Source of the DNA: TMED88 sp964515335
GTDB taxonomy: Bacteria; Myxococcota_A; UBA9160; UBA4427
Length of the DNA stretch: 64,000 nt
Reading direction: 5' to 3'
Assembly: GCA_964515335.1 (NCBI GenBank)
Contig: CAZETS010000018.1
Coordinates: forward strand, 11,559-75,558
The notes beneath the pieces were generated by a model that worked only from the letters and a program-made list of their open reading frames with translations, made no database searches and was not told the origin of the DNA. This document shows, in pieces, positions 57,793 to 64,000 of this stretch; within the stretch, counting starts at the first letter, position 1; every line of letters starts with the position of its first letter. Both the position numbers and the translations under genes were made by a program.

Positions 57793-58821
57793 TCAGTGGG
57801 CCGCCGGCGTCGGCTCGCCGCCGGGGCCGAGGTCGAAGAACGTCTCCCGTGGGTCGTCTGCCTCGCCGGCCGCCACCAGTCGCGCCACGAAGGCGGCGAG
57901 GTCGCCGTCGAGCGCGTCCAGCACGGCCCGGTGGCGCGGCGTGTCGGCCACGTAGGTGCCGCGGAGGGCCAGGCAGGCGTCGCCGAGCCGCACGCGCTCG
58001 GCCACCCGGCCGGCGTCGCGGGTAGTGAGCGGCAGGGCGGCGAGGGCTTCGCGGGCCTCGGCGTCGAGGGCGGACCGCCGCTCGTCACGGCGCTCGGCGT
58101 CGAGCGGCTGGGCGTAGAGTGCCGCGACGTGGTCGCGGGCAGCCATCAGCGCGACCGAGATGGCTCGATCGTCGTTCACCTCGGCGCGCCGTCGGGCCGC
58201 CTGCGCCGGGTCGTCGGCGAAGAAGCGCACCGACGCCTCTTCGCCGATGAAGTTGGCCACGCCTTCGTTGAAGTCGGGCTCGCTCGAGACGAAGACCGTC
58301 GCGTGAACGAGCTCGTGGAGCACGGTCTCGACCAGTGCGCCGTCGCCGGCGCGAAGCATGGGGTCTGTGAGGGGGTCGTCGAAGAAGCCGAGGGTCGAGT
58401 AGGCGGGTACGGCGACCAGGCAGGTGTCGAGGCCGTCGGCGGACAGACTCTCGGCCTCGCGACGCGCACGCTCGGCGTCGAAGAAGCCCTTGTAGGGCAC
58501 GGCGCCGATGATCGGAAACGAGAACGGCCGCGGCTCGACGCGACCGGGCTCGGTGACGATCAAGGACGTCACCAGACGGTCGCCGGGCCAGGCCACGTAG
58601 CTCGTGTACTGTCCCGACACGTCGAGGCCGAGTTCACGCGCGAAGCCGCGCGCCCGCTCGACGAGCAGCAGCCGCTCGCGCAGCTGCGGCGGGGTGGTCG
58701 GATCGGCGACCACGTCGTCGAGTGCGCGGCGGGCCCAGAGGACACGCGCCTGACCGCTGACGAGATGCCCGTAGTAGCAGCCCGACGTGCCGAGCAGCGA
58801 GAGGACGAGCAGCCAGGTCAT
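57793..58821 (-). CDS. predicted aminopeptidase lipoprotein (COG4324-like)
   Basis: The 342-residue protein starts with a lipoprotein signal (WLLVLSLLGTSGC, Cys15). YYGHLVSGQARVLWARRALD and the zinc motif HELVHATVF with a downstream Glu (FNEGVANFIGEEAS) match the putative aminopeptidase group COG4324, a gluzincin-like fold. It would act on periplasmic peptides. Its ATG (58821-58819) shares two bases with the prmA ATG on the other strand, so each gene's upstream signals lie inside the other. Confidence 0.85.
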   Translation of the reverse strand: MTWLLVLSLLGTSGCYYGHLVSGQARVLWARRALDDVVADPTTPPQLRERLLLVERARGFARELGLDVSGQYTSYVAWPGDRLVTSLIVTEPGRVEPRPFSFPIIGAVPYKGFFDAERARREAESLSADGLDTCLVAVPAYSTLGFFDDPLTDPMLRAGDGALVETVLHELVHATVFVSSEPDFNEGVANFIGEEASVRFFADDPAQAARRRAEVNDDRAISVALMAARDHVAALYAQPLDAERRDERRSALDAEAREALAALPLTTRDAGRVAERVRLGDACLALRGTYVADTPRHRAVLDALDGDLAAFVARLVAAGEADDPRETFFDLGPGGEPTPAAH

Positions 58822-59731
58822 GACCAGCCAGGACCCGCGCGAGGCAGTGGTGCGTCTGACCGTCGCGGCGCCCGGCGTCGAGATCGCCGAGTGTGTGATG
58901 GCCGAGGCCTGGGCGGCCGGGGCGCTCGGCGTGGTGGAGCGCGAGGGCGAGGCCGGCGTCGTGCTCCTCGACATCTACGCGCCCCGGGCCGACGAGCCCG
59001 CCGCGCGCCGGGCGCTCGGCGAGCTGGCCCACGCCCAGGTGCGCCTGCTCGCCGTCGAGGCGGTCGACGACCAGAATTGGAGCCAGGCTTGGAAACAGGG
59101 GCTCGAGGCCATCGCGATCTCGGATCGGCTGGTCGTGCGGCCGTCTTTCGTCGAATTCGACGCCGCGCCCGGGCAGCTGGTGCTGGTGATCGACCCCGGC
59201 CAGGCGTTCGGGACCGGAGGCCACGCGTCGACCCACCTCGCCCTCGAGTGGATCGACGCGTGGGCGGCCGGCAGCGAGGGGACGCCGCGCCTGGTGGCTG
59301 GCGCCCGGGTGCTCGACGTCGGCACCGGTAGCGGTGTGCTCGCCCTGGCGGCGCTGGCGCTCGGGGCCGACAGCGCGGTGGGACTCGATCTCGACCCGGT
59401 CGCCGTGCGCGAGGCCGCCGTGGTGGCCGCCGACAACGGGCTCGCCGAGCGCTGCCTGCTGTACGCCGGCGGCCTCGACGCGCTGAGTGCCGGCTGCTTC
59501 GACCTGGTGCTCGCCAACCTGCTCAAGCGCGAAATGCTCGAGGTCGCCCCGGCGATCGCGGCTTCGGTTGCGCCCGGCGGCGTGTTGGTGCTCTCGGGGT
59601 TGATCGAGCGCGACGGCCCCGAAGTGTTGCGGCACTTCGCCAGCGAGGGCCTGGCACCCAGAGGAGAGCGGCGCCGGCTCGACGCATCGGGCGAGACCTG
59701 GATCGCGCCGCTGCTCATGCGCCCTCTCTGA
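58820..59731 (+). CDS. prmA: ribosomal protein L11 methyltransferase
   Basis: The 303-residue SAM methyltransferase has an N-terminal L11-recognition domain (about residues 1-115, including NWSQAWKQGLEAIAI). The catalytic domain follows, with DPGQAFGTGGHASTHLALEW (the PrmA signature), then ARVLDVGTGSGVLALAALAL as motif I and DLVLANLLKREMLEVAPAI as motif IV. It trimethylates ribosomal protein L11. ATG at 58820 fits family length; a GTG at 58787 would add 11 residues. The start interlocks with the divergent aminopeptidase gene. Confidence 0.95.
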   Translation: MTSQDPREAVVRLTVAAPGVEIAECVMAEAWAAGALGVVEREGEAGVVLLDIYAPRADEPAARRALGELAHAQVRLLAVEAVDDQNWSQAWKQGLEAIAISDRLVVRPSFVEFDAAPGQLVLVIDPGQAFGTGGHASTHLALEWIDAWAAGSEGTPRLVAGARVLDVGTGSGVLALAALALGADSAVGLDLDPVAVREAAVVAADNGLAERCLLYAGGLDALSAGCFDLVLANLLKREMLEVAPAIAASVAPGGVLVLSGLIERDGPEVLRHFASEGLAPRGERRRLDASGETWIAPLLMRPL

Positions 59732-59767
59732 CGACTGTTCTCGCGACCCCGTCGACGACCGCGCCGC

Positions 59768-60673
59768 TCAGGCGCCTTCCGACCGCACCCGCACCCGCCA
59801 GTCGTCGAGCAGCTGGCCCATCGTGTCGTCGATCGAGCGGGTCCACTTCCAGCCGGTCGCCTCGCGCAGGCGCCGGGCGTCGCCGACCCGCGCGTTCGCC
59901 GGTCGGCCGAGCTTGGCCGGGTCGCCTGCCACCTCGATGGAGGCGTCGCTGCGCTCGCGGAGCATCTCGATCAGGTCACCGATCCGCGTCCCCACACCGC
60001 TCGCCACGTTGTAGACGCGCGCCGGCACCACGGGGTCGAGCAGTCGCACGTAGGCATCCACCACGTCGTCCACGTGCAGGAGGTCGCGGATGCTCTCGAG
60101 GTTGCCCACCGTCATGCGCTCGCGCCGGCCCGCCTCGATCTCGGCGACCTGGCGGGCGAACTCCGGCGCGACGAAGACGTCCCGTTGACCGACGCCGGTG
60201 TGGTTGAACGGGCGCACGCGCACGACGTCGAGCCCACGCGCGGCGGCCAGTTCGCCGGCGAGATCGGCGGCGGTCTTGGCCAGCGCGTACACCGAGGTCG
60301 GCTCGAGGGGCGCCTCCTCGTCGACGGGCGGAGCGCTGGGATCGGTGGGCGCATACTGCTCGCCCGAGCCGACCAGCAGCACGCGTATCGGCCGGCTCGC
60401 TGCGGCCACGGCGTCGATCAGGTTGCGCGCGCCACCGAAGTTGATCCGGCAGGCGCGGGCCGGATCGGCGTCGGCCTCGGGCACGAACGCGATGCCGGCG
60501 AGATGGACGATCGCGTCCGGGGCCTCGGCGGACACGGTGGCGCGCACCGCCTCGGAGTCGGTGACGTCCATCTCCTCGAAGTCGACGGCGATCGGATCGT
60601 GGCCGTCCGCCGCCAGCCGACCGACCAGCCGGACGCCGACGAATCCCTTGGCTCCGGTCACCAGGACGCGCAT
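59768..60673 (-). CDS. NAD-dependent epimerase/dehydratase, GDP-6-deoxy-mannose reductase-like
   Basis: The 301-residue extended SDR enzyme has the nucleotide motif VTGAKGFVG at residues 5-13, the YALAK catalytic pair near residue 129, and RPFNHTGVGQRDVFV, which is typical of RMD-type reductases acting on GDP-4-keto-6-deoxymannose. RDLLHVDDVVDAYV is a conserved SDR segment. The product would be a deoxyhexose such as D-rhamnose for surface polysaccharide. GDP-mannose 4,6-dehydratase is not in the window. Substrate call is by motif only. Confidence 0.82.
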   Translation of the reverse strand: MRVLVTGAKGFVGVRLVGRLAADGHDPIAVDFEEMDVTDSEAVRATVSAEAPDAIVHLAGIAFVPEADADPARACRINFGGARNLIDAVAAASRPIRVLLVGSGEQYAPTDPSAPPVDEEAPLEPTSVYALAKTAADLAGELAAARGLDVVRVRPFNHTGVGQRDVFVAPEFARQVAEIEAGRRERMTVGNLESIRDLLHVDDVVDAYVRLLDPVVPARVYNVASGVGTRIGDLIEMLRERSDASIEVAGDPAKLGRPANARVGDARRLREATGWKWTRSIDDTMGQLLDDWRVRVRSEGA

Positions 60674-60739
60674 GGCTGCGCAGCGTGCCAGAGCGGTGGC
60701 GTGGCTGCAATCGGCCCGTCACGCGGCGGGGCGGCCTGC

Positions 60740-60745
60740 TATCCT
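60740..60745 (+). promoter_or_regulatory. candidate -10 box (TATCCT) for the dCMP deaminase gene
   Basis: TATCCT lies 24 bases before the ATG at 60770, and a G-rich ribosome site (GGGGGGCGGG) lies between. It is the same hexamer as at 8377 and 23134. Confidence 0.35.
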
Positions 60746-60769
60746 GCTGCCCACCTTGGGGGGCGGGCC

Positions 60770-61777
60770 ATGATCATCGGGGTCTCCGGTCCGAACGGGG
60801 CCGGCAAGGGCGAGCTCGTCGCCTACCTGTCCGAGCGCAGCTTCTACGTACACTCGCTGTCGGACGTGATTCGCGAAGAGCTCGCGCGGCGCGGCGAGTC
60901 CGAGAGCCGCGAGCGGATGATCGAGCTGGGTCGCGAGCTGCGCGCGAGGGGCGGGCCCGGCGCCCTGGCCGAGACGCTGGGCGAGCGGCTGCTGCCGGAC
61001 CGCAACTACGCGATCGACTCGATCCGGCACCCCGCCGAGGTCGAGGCGCTGCGCGATCGGCATCCCGACTTCAAGCTGGTCTGGGTGGACGCACCGATCG
61101 AGACCCGCTTCGAGCGCATGCGCGCTCGCGGGCGTCCGGGCGACCCCGAGACCCTCGAGCAGATGCGCGACCTCGAGGCGCGCGAGCTCGGCAGCGCCGA
61201 CAGCGCCGCGCAGCAGCTCGACGCGGTGCGCTCACTGGCCGACTTCGTGATCGAGAACGCCGGCGCTCTCGCGGCGCTCCACGAGGCCATCCACCGCTTG
61301 TTTCGAGAGAGCCTCTACTTCGACCGGCCCACCTGGGACGAGTACTTCATGAGCATCGCGCGCGTGGTGGCGTCGCGCAGCAACTGCGTGAAGCGCAAGG
61401 TCGCCGCCGTGGTGACCGTCGACCGTCGGATCATCTCGACCGGGTACAACGGTACGCCCCGCGGCACCCGCAACTGCAACGAGGGCGGCTGTCCGCGCTG
61501 CAACGACCTGGCGCCGGGAGGCACCGCGCTCGGCGAGTGCCTGTGCTCGCACGGCGAGGAGAACGCCATCATCCAGGCCGCGTACCACGGTGTGAGCCTG
61601 CGCGGCGGAACCATCTACACCACGTTCTCGCCCTGCCTGCAGTGCACCAAGATGATCATCAACGCGGGGCTTGCCGAGGTGGTCTACAACGCCTCCTACC
61701 CCCTCGGGGGCTCCTCCCTCGATCTGCTCTCAGAGGCCGGCGTGAAGGTTCGGCAGATCGAACTCGCCGAGGGCTGA
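60770..61777 (+). CDS. P-loop (nucleotide kinase-like) / deoxycytidylate deaminase fusion
   Basis: The 335-residue protein has an N-terminal P-loop domain (residues 1-175) beginning IIGVSGPNGAGKGELVAYL with G7PNGAGKG14; the usual Thr/Ser after GK is Gly. It resembles dephospho-CoA or deoxynucleotide kinases. Residues about 188-330 form a dCMP deaminase: zinc ligands His261 and catalytic Glu263 in CSHGEENAI, and Cys289/Cys292 in SPCLQCTKM. The deaminase turns dCMP into dUMP for thymidylate synthesis. The arrangement recalls fungal dCMP deaminases and the antiphage AvcD family. A defence role is not supported by neighbours. Confidence 0.85.
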   Translation: MIIGVSGPNGAGKGELVAYLSERSFYVHSLSDVIREELARRGESESRERMIELGRELRARGGPGALAETLGERLLPDRNYAIDSIRHPAEVEALRDRHPDFKLVWVDAPIETRFERMRARGRPGDPETLEQMRDLEARELGSADSAAQQLDAVRSLADFVIENAGALAALHEAIHRLFRESLYFDRPTWDEYFMSIARVVASRSNCVKRKVAAVVTVDRRIISTGYNGTPRGTRNCNEGGCPRCNDLAPGGTALGECLCSHGEENAIIQAAYHGVSLRGGTIYTTFSPCLQCTKMIINAGLAEVVYNASYPLGGSSLDLLSEAGVKVRQIELAEG

Positions 61778-61960
61778 CCGCGCAAGCGGTCGGCCCGCCC
61801 CGTGCCGACAGGCTCGAGCGATCCGTCGTCCGCGGAGCCGGGGAGGGCGGGCTTCGGGTTCCTGACCGACCGGAATCGGCGCTAGCCGCTCAATCGGGCC
61901 GGGCGGGTCGCCGAAAAGTCGGAGCGCGCCCCGGCGGCCGGGCCGGCGCGGAGGACGAGC
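61778..61960. other. intergenic region with GC-rich inverted repeat
   Basis: GCCCGCCC (61793-61800) and GGGCGGGC (61845-61852) are exact complements 15 bases after the dCMP deaminase stop. No T-run follows. It could be a weak terminator. Nothing else is seen before the GTG at 61961. Confidence 0.35.
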
Positions 61961-63646
61961 GTGCGACCGAAGCCGATGCAGCTACTCGACTATCGCGAGT
62001 TCCCGCTGCTGTACGTCGACGACGAGCCCGACAACCTGCGCATCTTCGAGCTCACCTTTCGTCGCGAGTTCGAGATCCTCACTGCGACGAGCGCCGACGA
62101 GGGGCTCCGGATCCTCAACGAGAATCCGGTTGCGCTCGTGCTGTCCGACCAGCGGATGCCCGGCGTCACCGGCGTCGAGTTCCTGAGCCGTGTCCGTGAG
62201 CTCGATCCGAAGACGATCCGCATCCTCGTCACGGCCTACGGAGACGTCGACATCCTCGGCGAGGCCATCAACGACGGCAGCATCTACCGCTACGTCGCCA
62301 AGCCCTGGGAGCCCGAGGACATGCGGCTCACCCTGCGGCGGGCGATCGAGATGTACGCGCTCGAGCGCGAGCGCTCGGCGCTGCTCGAGGAGCTGACGCT
62401 GCTCAACCGCCTGTCGCGATCGCTGCATCGCGAGACGGACCTCGACCGGCTGGTCGAGGTGCTGCTCGGGGCCATGCACCGCGAGCTCGGATTCGACGGC
62501 GCCGCATTGCTGTTCTTCGAGAACGGCGATGAGCGGCTGGCCTGGCGAGGACTCGCCCCGCACGACGACGAGGTGGCGCGGCAGCTTCGCGAGATCGATC
62601 TCACCCGCAAGCGAGCGCCGCACTTCTTCGATGCGTTGCTGGCGGGCAACTCCCAGGTGCTGGCGACGGACGCGATCGCCTCGCTCGAGCCTGGCGTGAA
62701 GGATTGGGTGCGCGAGGTCTCGGCCGACGAGATCCTGGCCGTGCCGCTCGTCGGCAAGAAGGGCGTGATCGGCGTGCTGGCGGTGGACAACCGCAGCGGC
62801 GGATGCCGTTTCGGGGCCGACGACCGCACGCTGCTCGACGGGCTCGCCATGCAGGCGGTGATCGCCCTCGAGAACGCGCGGCTGGTGGACGACCTGCGCA
62901 GCTCCCGTGCCCAGGTGTTGCGGGCCGACCGCCTCGGCACGCTCGGCACCCTGGCCGCCGGGCTCGCCCACGAGATCAACAACCCGCTGGTCTCCATCCA
63001 GACCTTCCTGAGCCTCGCTCCCCAGAAGCGCAGCGAGCAGGACGAGTCGTTCTGGGGCGAGTACCACGAGCTGGCCACCGGCGAGCTCGAGCGCATCCGC
63101 GGGCTGGTGGCGACGATGTCGCGCCTCGCCCACGGTGGCAGCGAGACGCCGAGCGCCGAGCGCAGCCTCGTCGACCTGGGCGACCTCGCGCAGGAGGTGG
63201 TGGGCCTGCTCGAGCGCGAGGTGGCGACGACGGGCCTCGTCCTCTCGTTGGTCGCCGACCCGGACACGCCGAAGGTGCTCGGGGTGCGCGAACACCTCCA
63301 CCAGGTGCTGCTGAACCTGCTGCTGAACGCGCTCCAGGCCACGCCCCAGGACGGGCGCGTCGAGCTGCGCGTCGGTCCGCCGGCCGGCGGCGGCGACGAG
63401 GTGGAGATCGTCGTCGAGGACTCGGGGCGCGGCATTCCCGAGGAGCACGTCGAGCGGATCTTCGACCCCTTCTTCACCACGAAGGACCCCGACGAGGGAA
63501 CCGGACTCGGTCTGATGATCTCCCACCAGATCGTGGCGGATCACGGCGGCGCGATCGGCGTGTGCAGTCGCGTGGGCGAGGGCTCGCGGTTCACCGTGAG
63601 GCTGCCCGTGACCGACGGCCGGTGCGCGCTCGACCCCTCTGGTTGA
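61961..63646 (+). CDS. hybrid histidine kinase: receiver - GAF - HisKA/HATPase
   Basis: The 561-residue cytoplasmic protein starts with GTG after GGAGG (61950-61954). An N-terminal receiver has Asp63 in LVLSDQRMPG. A coiled coil and a GAF domain follow (about residues 150-310, GVLAVDNRSGGCRFGADDRT). The kinase has His337 in AAGLAHEINNPLV, N-box LNLLLNALQATP, G1 VEDSGRGIP and G2 GTGLGLMISH. Having the receiver first suggests it takes phosphate from another kinase or reports to a diffusible regulator. Its receiver is of the same subtype as the HD-GYP regulator at 42838. Confidence 0.93.
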   Translation: MRPKPMQLLDYREFPLLYVDDEPDNLRIFELTFRREFEILTATSADEGLRILNENPVALVLSDQRMPGVTGVEFLSRVRELDPKTIRILVTAYGDVDILGEAINDGSIYRYVAKPWEPEDMRLTLRRAIEMYALERERSALLEELTLLNRLSRSLHRETDLDRLVEVLLGAMHRELGFDGAALLFFENGDERLAWRGLAPHDDEVARQLREIDLTRKRAPHFFDALLAGNSQVLATDAIASLEPGVKDWVREVSADEILAVPLVGKKGVIGVLAVDNRSGGCRFGADDRTLLDGLAMQAVIALENARLVDDLRSSRAQVLRADRLGTLGTLAAGLAHEINNPLVSIQTFLSLAPQKRSEQDESFWGEYHELATGELERIRGLVATMSRLAHGGSETPSAERSLVDLGDLAQEVVGLLEREVATTGLVLSLVADPDTPKVLGVREHLHQVLLNLLLNALQATPQDGRVELRVGPPAGGGDEVEIVVEDSGRGIPEEHVERIFDPFFTTKDPDEGTGLGLMISHQIVADHGGAIGVCSRVGEGSRFTVRLPVTDGRCALDPSG

Positions 63647-63696
63647 ACGGTGGATCGAGGATTGTGCCTGGCATGATTTCTGCTTGATCTCGGTTC

Positions 63697-64000
63697 ATGG
63701 CAAGAAATCGATCGGGACGCACACGCTTCTTCTGCCCCAACCCGGACTGTGATTCCCGAGCCGATCCGGCCACCTGGCGCTTTCGCAAGAAGGGCTTCTT
63801 CTCGCGGAAGCGCCACCCCCACAAGGTTCAGCGGTACCAGTGTCAACATTGCGGCCGGTGCTTCAGTTCACAGACCTTCTCACCCACCTACTGGCTCCGG
63901 TACACGAACCTCCTCGAGAGGGTCTTTCATCGGCTGGTCGGAGGCTCCTGCCTTCGTCAGATCAGCCGAGAGCTCGGCGTCGCCCCCGCTACCGTGCAGC
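63697..64000 (+). mobile_element. 5' part of a zinc-ribbon/HTH gene, probable transposase
   Basis: An ATG at 63697 opens a frame that continues past the window edge (101 codons seen). It has a zinc ribbon with Cys13-x4-Cys18 (FFCPNPDCDS) and Cys49-x2-Cys52 (YQCQHCGRC), then a helix-turn-helix region near residues 83-101 (SCLRQISRELGVAPATV). This layout is that of N-terminal parts of IS1-like and related DDE transposases. Third-position GC is lower than in neighbouring genes, consistent with recent arrival. No terminal inverted repeat could be recognised upstream. Confidence 0.6.

Overview
The window is a very GC-rich chromosomal segment of a Gram-negative bacterium. It carries lipopolysaccharide export genes (lptC-lptA-lptB), a TolC-type outer-membrane channel, a DUF1302 beta-barrel and several lipoproteins. 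The order lptCAB-rpoN-ptsN-hprK-rapZ-EIIA-HPr is typical of the former Deltaproteobacteria (Myxococcota, Desulfobacterota and relatives). A Ser/Thr protein kinase, a bactofilin, HD-GYP signalling and a V4R-STAS protein fit that assignment. The lineage is inferred from gene content; no rRNA is present. GTG and TTG starts and 1-4 nt gene overlaps are common. Several genes appear to be leaderless, with a TAnnnT -10 box only 6-8 nt before the start codon.

Layout. 1-3031 (minus): a translationally coupled solute symporter - cation efflux - alpha/beta hydrolase operon. 3413-7640: a CBS-domain protein, a Ser/Thr kinase, and ilvB-ilvN for branched-chain amino acids with a structured AT-rich leader. 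8470-15135: small secreted protein, lptC-lptA-lptB, rpoN, then ptsN, hprK, rapZ, a mannose-type EIIA and HPr, a regulatory phosphotransfer set without enzyme I. 15226-20630: metK, SpoIID-like protein, yajC-secD-secF. 20664-22995 (minus): tolC-type gene and bactofilin. 23147-29826: ispD-ispF-cysS-uvrB-uvrC, tightly packed. 29909-35160: retropepsin-like protease, a small hypothetical, comEC, and an exosortase with a partner membrane protein. 35271-35900: a broken TauE/SafE gene. 36037-40242: S9 peptidase, MFS transporter, metalloprotease lipoprotein.

40255-45027 (minus) is a signalling cluster: AAA ATPase, REC-HD-GYP, V4R-STAS and DUF4388-J-domain-TPR. 45137-54400 holds tRNA-Glu, a MiaE-like hydroxylase, a hydrolase, an aminotransferase, a small membrane protein, a dGTPase-like protein, a two-gene unit of unknown function whose second product ends in a DHH-like domain, and queE. 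54448-63646 holds a DUF1302/LolA-like envelope pair, a DEDDh exonuclease, a predicted aminopeptidase lipoprotein, prmA, a nucleotide-sugar reductase, a P-loop/dCMP deaminase fusion and a hybrid REC-GAF-histidine kinase. The right edge (63697-64000) is the 5' part of a zinc-ribbon/HTH gene that looks like a transposase.

Most of the window is conserved housekeeping. The least explained parts are the 40-45 kb signalling cluster, the 49.6-53.6 kb two-gene unit, the exosortase pair, the kinase-deaminase fusion and the leader of ilvB.
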